Notes under the pieces: model-generated
What the model saw: the letters and a program-made list of their open reading frames with translations, nothing else
Database searches by the model: none
Told to the model about the DNA's origin: nothing
NCBI GenBank assembly: GCA_028282065.1
Contig: JANQIR010000181.1
Span: 1-36,258, forward strand
From: Aestuariivirgaceae bacterium
GTDB taxonomy: Bacteria; Pseudomonadota; Alphaproteobacteria; Rhizobiales; Aestuariivirgaceae
DNA length: 36,258 bases
Direction of reading: 5' to 3'
Part shown: one piece after another, positions 15,965 through 26,379 of the stretch
How the letters are laid out: every line of letters starts with the position of its first letter
How positions within the stretch are numbered: position 1 is the first letter of the stretch
Made by a program: the position numbers and the translations under genes

Positions 15965-18900
15965 TTGATTTCCGCCAGTGCACGTTCCAGAGCAATGCCG
16001 GCAAATCTGAATCCGGCGTCTTTTGCCTCTGATTGCAGCCGCTGGAGTTCTAAATGAAGGTCAGGTTTGCGGTGGCCTTGTCCAGCGGCGGCGAGCGCCC
16101 GGCAACGCCTGATGTGGAAGTTGCTCCACGGAAGGGGCTGCGCTGCCGTGTAGTCTTCCAGCGCTCGCGCATAGTGCAGTGCCTTGTCCCACAGCCCTTC
16201 CCTTAGGCACACTTCCATCGCATCCCGATAGAACCAGAAATAGTTGTGACCGGTCGCGCCTGCTTGCAGAAGCGCCTCACCCTCGGCCAGGGCCGAGTCC
16301 CGTTCCTGCGCGTTTACCGTGGCGAGGGCCAGACAGCCGAGGTTGCGCGCTCCGTCGAACCGCATGCCGGATTCTGTGTCGCGCAACAAATCCAGCGCAT
16401 GGCTGATGAGTTCGAACGCCGGTTCGAACTCTCCCTTGTGCATGGCAAAACGGCTGAGAAACTGCAGGCCGGTCTGCTCGAATGTCTTTGATCCCAGCTC
16501 TTTGCCGATGTCACGGATTTCTCGGGCCCATGATGCACCTTCCTCGGTGTCATAGGCTTCCAGGACATAGGCGGCGACGGCAGCCGCAACCATCCGTGCC
16601 CTGCGCTGCTGGAGGTGGGTCGCCAACTCGGCCGCGGTGCGGCAGTCAGCGATGGCCGCCGCCAACCGGTTCTGATACAGGAAGGTGAAGCCGCGCATGG
16701 AAAGATTAGCGGCCAATACGCTGGCGAAACCGCTGTTTTCGCTGAGTTGGACGCAGCGGTCGTAATAATCGTGCGCTGTGAGCATCCAGCCTCTTGCAAA
16801 TTCGGCGTCTCCGAGGCCGCCTAGCGCTTGCGCCTCGAGGTCAGCTGCGCTTTCATGGCGCGCGTGTTCCAGAGCGCGCGTGTTTGCTGCCAGGCAATCC
16901 ATGATCTTGCCCTGGGTAAAGTATGCGCTGCCTCTGAGTTGTTCGATCCGGGATCGGGGGCCATGGGCCGGCTCGTCAGACAGGTACTCTTCAGCGTCAA
17001 CAAGAATATCCAGCAGCCGCGTGTGCTGCCCGGCGATCCGTAGTCCTTCCGCCATAGCGATTTTGGCCCGGCAATGCTCCATGGGTTCGTCCGCGTGTGG
17101 AAGTGCCGCTCGGCAGGCATCGATGGATTGACGGATCGACCCGAGGTGGCGCAACAGGTCACCTTCCATCAGGCGCAGTTCGAAAGCCAACTGTGAACCA
17201 CCAATCTCAAGGCCACGTCTGACGAGGCCAAGTGCGCTGTCATAACGGCTCTTATCCATCTGCACACGGCTTGCGTCCAGATAGGCCTGCACGGCCATTG
17301 GCGACTGTGCCCGGTCCAGGTGCTCGGCGTGCAGGACCGGATCCCTTTCGCGGTAGTAGTCTGCGGCGAGGCCGTGCAACTTGCGCCGGGCATCCTGAAG
17401 CAGGGAGGTGTATATGCCTTCACGTACGAGCGCATGTGCGAACAGGAAGCCGCTTCCCTCCGGACGGATCAGGCGATGTTCGAGCAATGCCCGGCAATCA
17501 TAGGCCGGATCGCCCAGCACATGGCGCAGGATGCCGGACGAGAACCGTTGCCCTAACGCGCTCGCTGCCCGTATTGCGTCACGGTCTGCGCGGTTAAGCC
17601 GGTCAATGCGCGCCAATACCAGTCCTTGCAGGTTGTCCGGCAGATTGCTTGCCGATCCTTCCGCAGCGTTCTGCAGCAGCTGTTCCAGGAACAGCGGGTT
17701 TCCCTCCGCCCTGTCAACCAGGGACTCAAGGCCGGGGTGCTGGCTGGCCATCTCATTGGCCAGCGTCATGGCTTCTGCCGGGCGTAATGGCTGCAGCTCC
17801 AGTGTCGCGAGCGGACATCCCCTCAAGGACGCGAGCCAGTCCTGACCGAGCGTTGCCCCTTCGACGCGTGTCGTCATGACCAGCAAAACTGGTGACTCCA
17901 GGCAGGTTTGCGAGATGCCTGCAAGTTGCAACAGTGTGGAATCGTCGGCCCAGTGGATGTCCTCGACAGCGATGAGCATCGGTGCCGAGGAGGCGGTCGA
18001 TCCGATCACTTGCCCCAGAGTATCCCGAAAACCTTGCTGCCGGATTTCTGCATCCATCGCATCGAAGGCGCTGCGCCATTCAGCCGGTTGTGGCAGGTCC
18101 ATAAGGTCGTAGAGGAAAATGACCCGATCGTCGCAGATCATCTTTGCGTCACAGGCGGTTTGCACAGCCCGCCGGCGTTCTGCTTCACCCGATTGTGCAC
18201 CGACGCCAAGCATATCGCGGACCAGTCCGCGTAGCGCATCTTGCGCCTTGCCGTCACCGAAATCGAGGATCAGGCTCTTGTAAACGGTCAGGCCCTTGCT
18301 TGCGGCGGCCTCGCCGAATTGCTCCACCAGCCGGGTTTTGCCGATGCCCGGCTCGCCTCGAACGACAACTGTATGTCCCTTTCCGGTCTGGATTGTTTCG
18401 TCCAGCAGCGCTTCAAACTGCCGGCATTCCATGTTGCGTCCAACAAAGTTGGTAAGTCGCGCGTGTGCCGGCGACTGCGACAAATCTTGCACCGCCCACA
18501 CTTCAAACTGCTGATCGAATCCTTTGACTGAAACTTCACCGCGCGCCGATGCGACGGCGACATGTGATGTTGCACGACGCACGGCGCCGGTAATCAGCGT
18601 CTCGCCGGCCTCAGCCATATCGTCGAGGCGCGAGGCAAGGTTCACACTGTCTCCAGTGACCGTGTATTCGCGATGGCTGTCGCTTCCGGTTCCGCTGGCT
18701 ACGACCTGGCCGCTGGCAATGCCAATGTGAGCTCTCAGATCCCTTCCGAACTCGTTGCTAAGGTCTTGCATTGCATCGTGAATCGTCAAGGCGGCCCGCA
18801 CGGCGCGTTCGGGATCGTCCGTGTGTGCAACCGGCGCGCCGAATACGGCCATCAGCCCGTCGCCAATATGCTTGTCGATTGTACCGCCATACTGTTCGAC

Positions 18901-19275
18901 GATTGCGTCAGCCCGCTCGAAGTAGCCGTTCAGCAGCGCATGAACTTCTTCGGCATCAAGTTCCCGCGACAAACTGGTGAACCCGGCCAGGTCGGCAAAC
19001 ATTACGGTGACCTGGCGGCGTTCGCCGGTCGGCGGCGGGGCCGGCTGCGCGCTGCTTTCTTCAGGATCATTGCTCGCAACGGGATCTTTGTTCGCATCCG
19101 CCAGTTCGGTTATGGCTTTCAACAGCCGTTTCCTGTCGGCCAGCCTGGAGATGCCGAGATCCTTCAGGTCCTCGTTGGTCAGTTCAGGCAACAGGTCCAC
19201 GTCTACGCCGTTATCGCGGAAAGCATCGGCGAAATCCTGCAGACCAAGCTGCGCCAGCCAGGCGCCAACGTCCAT
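15961..19275 (-). CDS. SAM domain-class III adenylate/guanylate cyclase-AAA ATPase-TPR protein
   Basis: Protein of 1104 aa starting at ATG 19275. Residues 1-62 form a SAM domain (WLAQLGLQDFADAFRDNGVD, LTNEDLKDLGI). Residues about 87-262 form a class III nucleotidyl cyclase domain. It has both metal-binding aspartates (Asp95 in MFADLAGFT, Asp139 in KHIGDGLMAVFG) and the VTGDSVNLASRL loop carrying the expected Asn212/Arg216. It therefore looks catalytically intact. An AAA/STAND-type ATPase follows: Walker A 307-314 (GEPGIGKT) and Walker B-like MLIAVEDIHWADD. The C-terminal half consists of TPR-like helices. Family members make cyclic nucleotides, with ATPase and TPR parts thought to sense partners. 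Base specificity and signal are unknown. It is transcribed towards the SnoaL-like gene, and its stop overlaps that gene's stop. Confidence 0.92.
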   Translation of the reverse strand: MDVGAWLAQLGLQDFADAFRDNGVDVDLLPELTNEDLKDLGISRLADRKRLLKAITELADANKDPVASNDPEESSAQPAPPPTGERRQVTVMFADLAGFTSLSRELDAEEVHALLNGYFERADAIVEQYGGTIDKHIGDGLMAVFGAPVAHTDDPERAVRAALTIHDAMQDLSNEFGRDLRAHIGIASGQVVASGTGSDSHREYTVTGDSVNLASRLDDMAEAGETLITGAVRRATSHVAVASARGEVSVKGFDQQFEVWAVQDLSQSPAHARLTNFVGRNMECRQFEALLDETIQTGKGHTVVVRGEPGIGKTRLVEQFGEAAASKGLTVYKSLILDFGDGKAQDALRGLVRDMLGVGAQSGEAERRRAVQTACDAKMICDDRVIFLYDLMDLPQPAEWRSAFDAMDAEIRQQGFRDTLGQVIGSTASSAPMLIAVEDIHWADDSTLLQLAGISQTCLESPVLLVMTTRVEGATLGQDWLASLRGCPLATLELQPLRPAEAMTLANEMASQHPGLESLVDRAEGNPLFLEQLLQNAAEGSASNLPDNLQGLVLARIDRLNRADRDAIRAASALGQRFSSGILRHVLGDPAYDCRALLEHRLIRPEGSGFLFAHALVREGIYTSLLQDARRKLHGLAADYYRERDPVLHAEHLDRAQSPMAVQAYLDASRVQMDKSRYDSALGLVRRGLEIGGSQLAFELRLMEGDLLRHLGSIRQSIDACRAALPHADEPMEHCRAKIAMAEGLRIAGQHTRLLDILVDAEEYLSDEPAHGPRSRIEQLRGSAYFTQGKIMDCLAANTRALEHARHESAADLEAQALGGLGDAEFARGWMLTAHDYYDRCVQLSENSGFASVLAANLSMRGFTFLYQNRLAAAIADCRTAAELATHLQQRRARMVAAAVAAYVLEAYDTEEGASWAREIRDIGKELGSKTFEQTGLQFLSRFAMHKGEFEPAFELISHALDLLRDTESGMRFDGARNLGCLALATVNAQERDSALAEGEALLQAGATGHNYFWFYRDAMEVCLREGLWDKALHYARALEDYTAAQPLPWSNFHIRRCRALAAAGQGHRKPDLHLELQRLQSEAKDAGFRFAGIALERALAEIN

Positions 19276-19355
19276 GAGCCGCCTTTCACAGTTGCCCGCC
19301 AACCTGTCGTGACGGTCCTGACAGGGATAATCTCCGTTTCTGGCCACATGATGCA

Positions 19356-19565
19356 ATGGCTGAATGCTATGGTCTCACAGATCAGACGATCTGGTGCCAC
19401 AAGCTCATGGCAGACGGCCTTCTGGCCGAGTTCGCCAGTATCGTGGATGCCGTGGAATGCGATAGTGGCCGCGCGCACCGCTGGCGCTCGACCGGGCCGT
19501 TTCGAGCAAGCAAGGGTCAGGAGTGCCTGCATCAGGGTCTGCGCAAGGCGGGCCTGGACTTTTGA
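19356..19565 (+). pseudogene. Relic of a class III nucleotidyl cyclase catalytic core
   Basis: A 69-codon frame contains KLMADGLLAEFASIVDAVEC. This matches the core motif of the other cyclase subtype I know from alphaproteobacteria (KLMGDGLLAEFASVVDAV, followed by RCAVEIQ). The catalytic GDG is changed to ADG, the residues before it are scrambled, and the sequence after it no longer resembles a cyclase. It is on the opposite strand to the intact cyclase and too different to be a local copy of it. Best read as a fragment of a lost gene. Confidence 0.5.
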
Positions 19566-19595
19566 GCAGCCAGATGCCCACTTGGCGAATAGAGT

Positions 19596-19660
19596 TCGTC
19601 CGGACTGTTCCGTAAGACTGGAAGTGCACTGACTTCGGTCCTACGGTCGGGTCCGGACGA
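19596..19660 (-). terminator. 65-nt imperfect hairpin downstream of katG
   Basis: Arms TCGTCCGGAC (19596-19605) and GTCCGGACGA (19651-19660) pair perfectly. Inside, CCGTAAGAC (19610-19618) pairs with GTCCTACGG (19638-19646) with one mismatch, giving a long stem. It sits 53 bp beyond the katG stop. No clear U-run follows on the minus strand, so it may be a transcript-end stabiliser or Rho-dependent end rather than a classical intrinsic terminator. Confidence 0.45.
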
Positions 19661-19713
19661 GTGTCTTGTTGCTGGCTCAATCGCGCGGACTGGTGGTTAA
19701 GGTGTCCGCTTGA

Positions 19714-22252
<2,539 letters not shown>

Positions 22253-23173
22253 ATGATAAATCTCACGCTTAAGCAGCTGCGTTACTTTGAGGCTCTGGCG
22301 CGCCATGGCCACTTTGGTCGGGCGGCGGACGCCTGTGCGATTTCCCAGCCGGCTTTGTCCATGCAGATCAAGGAATTGGAAGAGACTTTGGGAGCGGAGT
22401 TGTTTGACAGGAGCGCGCGTCATGTCCGGCTCAGCAATCTTGGCGAGGTTTTCTCGCCGCGTGTGCGTGATATCCTGCGCGGTGTGGATGAATTGGGGGA
22501 TCTGGCGCGCGCCTCCCAGGAGCGGCTTTCAGGACGGCTGCGCATCGGTGTGATCCCGACGATTGCGCCGTATCTGTTGCCGGCCATCGTCGGCAACATC
22601 TCCGACAGGTATTTTGGCCTGGAGATACATGTGCGTGAGACGCTCACGGCGAAGCTGGTTCAGGAACTGGAAGCGGGCAGGCTGGACACGGCAATCGTCG
22701 CATTGCCGGTATCCGAGCCGTCTTTCGTGGAAGTCGCATTGTTTTCCGAGAACTTTGTTCTGGTGCGTCCAGGTGAAGATGAGGGGCAACCCGTGCCTGA
22801 CCGAAAGAGGCTTCGCGAGATGAAGCTTCTGCTGCTTGAGGAGGGGCATTGTTTCCGCGATCAGGCTCTGTCCTTCTGCAACATGCGCTCGGCTCTGCCG
22901 CGCGAGTTGCTGGACGGCAGTTCCCTGTCTACGCTCGTTCAGATGGTGTCCGCCGGAATGGGTGTGACATTGATCCCGGAGATGGCCGTGGCGGTGGAGA
23001 CCCGGGCCGCATCGGTCTCCCTGGCGCAGTTCAAGAAGCCCAAACCGTCGCGAACTATTGGCATGATCTGGCGCAAGACCAGCCCGCTCGCTGAACAGCT
23101 CTTACAGATTTCAGAAGTCGTCCGGGAGTCTGCGCAGACACTGCGAAATCAGCGCAATCCGGCAGTCTTGTAA
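22253..23173 (+). CDS. oxyR: Hydrogen peroxide-sensing LysR regulator OxyR
   Basis: LysR-type activator of 306 aa. The N-terminal winged helix (LKQLRYFEALARHGHFGRAA, then CAISQPALSMQIKELEETLG) is followed by the two-lobed sensor domain. Cys200 and Cys209 in EEGHCFRDQALSFC match the peroxidatic and resolving cysteines of E. coli OxyR (Cys199/Cys208), with the same flanking GHC-RDQ and the same spacing. The SSLSTLVQMVSAGMGVTLIPEMAV segment is also typical. Oxidation forms a disulphide that switches on target genes. Divergent katG is the obvious target. No ribosome site precedes the ATG; see the promoter note. Confidence 0.96.
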   Translation: MINLTLKQLRYFEALARHGHFGRAADACAISQPALSMQIKELEETLGAELFDRSARHVRLSNLGEVFSPRVRDILRGVDELGDLARASQERLSGRLRIGVIPTIAPYLLPAIVGNISDRYFGLEIHVRETLTAKLVQELEAGRLDTAIVALPVSEPSFVEVALFSENFVLVRPGEDEGQPVPDRKRLREMKLLLLEEGHCFRDQALSFCNMRSALPRELLDGSSLSTLVQMVSAGMGVTLIPEMAVAVETRAASVSLAQFKKPKPSRTIGMIWRKTSPLAEQLLQISEVVRESAQTLRNQRNPAVL

Positions 23174-23489
23174 TCCGCGATGGGTCCAACAGCAGGTGAA
23201 TTGATGATGGCTTTACAGAGTTTGAACCAGTGATGCCGGCGGAGTGGTCGGCAAGCAACGATCTTCGCTGCGAGTGACGGCGCTCCAGTCGGCTCAAGGC
23301 GCAGGGTGGTACCCGATGAAGCCGCTATACTCCATTGACAGTCTACCGGACGGGTGTCCGCACGGCACTCTTTGCAGACGAAAGATGGGTGGCTACCGGA
23401 GGTCTGCAACGTGCCATTTTCTGCCGTCCGCCCGACGGCTGCCAACTTGCATCTCTAAGTGCAGTTTCCCAAAACGGTTATTGAGCCGG
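23174..23489. other. Intergenic region without recognisable gene
   Basis: 316 bp between the oxyR stop and the stop of the minus-strand LuxR-type gene. Short frames are present on both strands but lack ribosome sites and family features. No intrinsic terminator with a T-run is seen. Confidence 0.5.
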
Positions 23490-24053
23490 TCAGCGTGACC
23501 TGATTTCCTCCTCGGAACCACCATGAACCGGGGGCGGATCCAGCATGTCCTCAAAAAACCAGGCGGCAAGCTCGTTGCGGCTGGTCAATCCGGCCTTGCG
23601 GTAGACGCTGGAGGCCTGCTGGCGGACGGTCTTTTCGCGGGTCTCCCGCAAATCCGCAATCTCGCGGAAGGACAGCCCCTTCAGCAGCATGATCACTACA
23701 TTCTGCTCACTCCCGGTGAGGTGCCAAGCATCAAACTGCTCTTGCATCACAGCACGGTACTGGCTCGCGAGCTTCCGCGACTGGGGATAAACTTGTGCCA
23801 GCTGGCCGCGTGTGTTTTTCAACTGGCCTTTCAGGTCGGCAAGCGCGCGCTGCTGCGCGACATACTCGAACCCAAACACCGCCAGAACGATTGCGCTAAG
23901 GGTGAACCTGGTCACATCATCCGCCATCGTGCCGAGGGTCTCGCCATCTGCAAACTCATCGATGATTTCCGCAGCGCTGGTGCCGAAAACAAACAGCACG
24001 AAGACGGCAAACACCGTCCGCCGGTATGGAATTTGTCCTATCGCATCAAACAT
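23490..24053 (-). CDS. Membrane-anchored LuxR-type HTH regulator
   Basis: Protein of 187 aa starting at ATG 24053 (AAAGGA seven bases upstream). Two hydrophobic helices lie near residues 10-30 (TVFAVFVLFVFGTSAAEII) and 47-65 (FTLSAIVLAVFGFEYVA). A probable coiled linker follows (QRALADLKGQLKNTRGQLAQ). The C-terminal GerE/LuxR HTH is near residues 125-185 (LTGSEQNVVIMLLKGLSFRE, VYRKAGLTSRNELAAW). There is no receiver or autoinducer domain, so the signal may be sensed at the membrane (inference). It is divergent from the multicopper oxidase gene, with repeats between them that are candidate operators. The frame extends to 24260 but would cover the oxidase start. Confidence 0.85.
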   Translation of the reverse strand: MFDAIGQIPYRRTVFAVFVLFVFGTSAAEIIDEFADGETLGTMADDVTRFTLSAIVLAVFGFEYVAQQRALADLKGQLKNTRGQLAQVYPQSRKLASQYRAVMQEQFDAWHLTGSEQNVVIMLLKGLSFREIADLRETREKTVRQQASSVYRKAGLTSRNELAAWFFEDMLDPPPVHGGSEEEIRSR

Positions 24054-24122
24054 GAGCGTTTCCTTTAGAGCTCCCCAGCCACTTGGACTATGCGCATTCG
24101 CCAACGGGCGGAAATTGACCTT

Positions 24123-24168
24123 ATGCCCGATGGACCGCCCACGAAATCCGGCATATGTCCGATGGACC
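24123..24168. promoter_or_regulatory. Paired 14-bp repeats between luxR-type and oxidase genes
   Basis: ATGCCCGATGGACC (24123-24136) and ATGTCCGATGGACC (24155-24168) differ at one base and lie 32 bp apart, about three helical turns. The second contains a GTCC-GAT-GGAC dyad. Two same-face sites in a divergent promoter region fit binding by a dimeric regulator, most simply the adjacent LuxR-type protein. Confidence 0.45.
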
Positions 24169-24233
24169 AACCGGGCCATTATGGGGCAGGCAGTGTCCAC
24201 AGAATTGATGATATCTTTGACGGGAGGCCTCCC

Positions 24234-25727
24234 ATGCCCTTCACTCTCTCTCGGCGGCACTTTCTCGCCGGTGGTACGGCCCTTGTGAGCGCGGGGCTAG
24301 TGGCGCCTGCGTGGGCTAAGACTGCGCCGGTTCGCTTACCGATCCCAGCACTCGTCGATGGCACCAGGGGGGAGCCGCTCGACCTGACGATCCGCTCCGG
24401 CGTTTGGTCCTTCGCGCCCGGAATCAAGACGCCGACCTTGGGGATCAGCCAAGAGTATCTGGGCCCTACCATCCGGACCCGGCAGAACAGCGAGCTGAAC
24501 CTCAACTACCACAACACTTTGTTGGAGGGCGTCTCCATTCACGGGCACGGTTTGCATGTGCCGGGGGCAGTGGATGGCGGCCCCCAGCTGGAAATCGCCC
24601 CATCAGACAGATGGCAACCCACATTGTCGATCGTGCAACCGGCAGCCACCTGCTGGTACCACTCCCACACCCACGGCAAGACCGGTGAACAGGTCTATCG
24701 AGGCCTTGCCGGTATGATGATCATTGATGATGACCTGAGCGACGACTTGCCGCTCCCGCGCAACTACGGGGTCGATGATCTGCCGGTGATCATTCAGGAC
24801 CGCACCTTCGATGCGAAGGGCCATCTGGTTTATTCGCTTGAGTATGCCGATGAAGATGGTTGGCTCGGGGAAACGGTTATCATCAATGGGGCCATCTCAT
24901 CGGTCGCGTATGTTCCGGCCGGAAAGATCCGATTGCGGCTGCTCAATGGGGCGAACGCGCGGTTTTACATTGTGACCTTCGCCGACAAGAGGCCGTTTCA
25001 CAAAATCGCTTGTGATGGGGGACTTTTGAGGGCGCCAGTGGAGATGACTGCCATGGAAATGGCACCTGGAGAGCGCTGCGAGATTGTCGTGGATCTGGCC
25101 GATGGTGCGCCTGCCGGCCTGCTCACCTTGTTCGAGGATGAATTTGATGGCCAGGAGGGTACCTTCAGCAGTTTGCTGGACCGGTTTTTGAGCTCACGTC
25201 AAACGGCGCTGCGGCCCTCCTTAACCCTCACGCCCGACAAAGCGCTGCCTGCGCACACCGCGCCGCTATCGAAAAGGATGGCGGAGATTGTCCACCCAAA
25301 GCCCTCGGAGATTGTCCGCACACGCGACTTCATGCTGGCCATGAACGGAGGCGATGGCGGCGGGCATGATCAGCACGGAGGGCACGGCGCGATGAACATG
25401 ACCATCAATGGTGCGGTGATGGACATGAACGTGATCAACGAGGAGGTGAAGCGTGGGGAGTGGGAGCGTTGGCGTATCCGCTCCGATCAGGGCGAACACC
25501 CGTTTCATGTGCATGGCTGCTCGTTCCTGATCGAGCAGATGGGAGGTGCTCCGACACCACCCGACCAGCAGGGTTGGAAGGACATGGTGGTTTTGGATAA
25601 CGACGACTGGTCCGAGATCATCGTGCGCTTCGATCATTTGGCGAGCAAGACGCACCCCTACATGTACCATTGCCACATACTGGAACACGAGGACCACGGC
25701 ATGATGGGACAGTTCACGGTGAGCTGA
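24234..25727 (+). CDS. cueO: CueO-like periplasmic multicopper oxidase
   Basis: Oxidase of 497 aa, probably oxidising Cu(I) or phenolic/metal substrates with reduction of oxygen to water. Tat signal SRRHFLAGG at residues 6-14 with cleavage likely after AWA (residue 28), so periplasmic. Copper ligands are visible: HGHGLHV (His103, His105), WYHSHTHGKT (His143 and following), HPFHVHG, and HCHILEHEDHGMM (Cys480 for type 1 copper, His479/481 for the trinuclear centre, His485, axial Met490). VDGGPQ, QPAATCW and GKTGEQVYRGLAGMMIID are close to E. coli CueO. A His/Met-rich stretch GGGHDQHGGHGAMNM replaces the Met-rich insert. It starts at ATG 24234 with GGGAGG upstream. It is divergent from the LuxR-type gene. 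Confidence 0.92.
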   Translation: MPFTLSRRHFLAGGTALVSAGLVAPAWAKTAPVRLPIPALVDGTRGEPLDLTIRSGVWSFAPGIKTPTLGISQEYLGPTIRTRQNSELNLNYHNTLLEGVSIHGHGLHVPGAVDGGPQLEIAPSDRWQPTLSIVQPAATCWYHSHTHGKTGEQVYRGLAGMMIIDDDLSDDLPLPRNYGVDDLPVIIQDRTFDAKGHLVYSLEYADEDGWLGETVIINGAISSVAYVPAGKIRLRLLNGANARFYIVTFADKRPFHKIACDGGLLRAPVEMTAMEMAPGERCEIVVDLADGAPAGLLTLFEDEFDGQEGTFSSLLDRFLSSRQTALRPSLTLTPDKALPAHTAPLSKRMAEIVHPKPSEIVRTRDFMLAMNGGDGGGHDQHGGHGAMNMTINGAVMDMNVINEEVKRGEWERWRIRSDQGEHPFHVHGCSFLIEQMGGAPTPPDQQGWKDMVVLDNDDWSEIIVRFDHLASKTHPYMYHCHILEHEDHGMMGQFTVS

Positions 25728-25939
25728 CGGACCAGATGATCAATTGATCCAGGGTGATCAGCGCAATCTTTGGATTGTTGCGCTATGTCCGAAAGGGGTC
25801 ATTTCGTGACTCCATAAGCTCGTTCGTTGGACGGTGAAGCTGTCCCGCAAAGTTGGCGTTCTGCCTTGCGCAGGCAGGTATACGAGTGATTTTATTTGAG
25901 AGCGCTTTGGGCACGGCTGGCGTCATGCCGGCTGGGTCT

Positions 25940-25962
25940 TGCCTGCCTCCAATGAGCAGGCA
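25940..25962. other. Small hairpin TGCCTGC/GCAGGCA
   Basis: A perfect 7-bp stem with a 9-nt loop in the 289-bp gap between the oxidase and tRNA-Val. No T-run follows on either strand. It could mark the 3' end of the tRNA or oxidase transcript. Nothing else is recognised in 25728-26016. Confidence 0.25.
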
Positions 25963-26016
25963 GTTCATATGAACCACTGTCCACTGCGAATAATCCGGCT
26001 AAGCCTTTGAGAAATA

Positions 26017-26092
26017 TGGTGGGCGGTACTGGATTTGAACCAGTGACCCCAGCGATGTGAACACTGTGCTCTACCAACTGAGCTAACCGCCC
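26017..26092 (-). tRNA. tRNA-Val (anticodon CAC)
   Basis: Full cloverleaf on the minus strand, 76 nt with CCA encoded. The acceptor stem GGGCGGT pairs with ACCGCCC. The D arm is GCTC/GAGC. The anticodon stem CAGTG/CGCTG carries the loop TTCACAT, anticodon CAC. The T arm is ACTGG/CCAGT with loop TTCAAAT. It reads GTG valine codons. A palindromic repeat begins only five bases upstream of its 5' end, in the place where its promoter should lie. Confidence 0.97.
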
Positions 26093-26097
26093 GCACC

Positions 26098-26201
26098 TAG
26101 AGCATTTTTTGTGAAAACCGTGTCACCCAAAATGCTCTATCTCTTTGATATTGAGCATGTTCTTATCCGAAAACCACATACACTTTTCGCGAACATGCTC
26201 T
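26098..26201. repeat. Composite palindromic intergenic repeat, copy 1
   Basis: Hairpin H1 (TAGAGCATTTTTTGTG to AAAATGCTCTA), an AT-rich linker TCTCTTTGATATT, and hairpin H2 (GAGCATGTTC to GAACATGCTC, with inner CCGAAAA/TTTTCG halves). The same units recur at 32076 and 36034. The type resembles rhizobial intergenic palindromes. A further fragment of the H2 end (GAACATGCTCT) occurs at 26353. Confidence 0.8.
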
Positions 26202-26379
26202 GGTGCCGCGGTTGGTTTACACCAGGGTAATCCAATCCGCTTGGCGGGCTTTTACCGGCCACGGCACGATCAAGTCAAGCCGGGCCTCGCCGCCATCATA
26301 TGGACAAGATGGCACAGGCCCCCTAAACGGGGCTATCTATTTCACAACATCTGAACATGCTCTCGGGAGCGGTGGTTCT

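Noticed and set aside
18673-19632. 319-codon open frame on the plus strand
   Set aside because: Mostly antisense to the intact cyclase gene; only its end crosses the relic, in a different frame.
26318-26333. GCCCC/GGGGC hairpin before the MFS gene as terminator
   Set aside because: Only five pairs, and the following TATCTATTT is a poor U-tract; no clear gene ends just before it on the plus strand.
26203-26379. 59-residue N-terminal extension of the MFS transporter
   Set aside because: Encoded by repeat-derived and hairpin-containing DNA, hydrophilic, and absent from the family layout.
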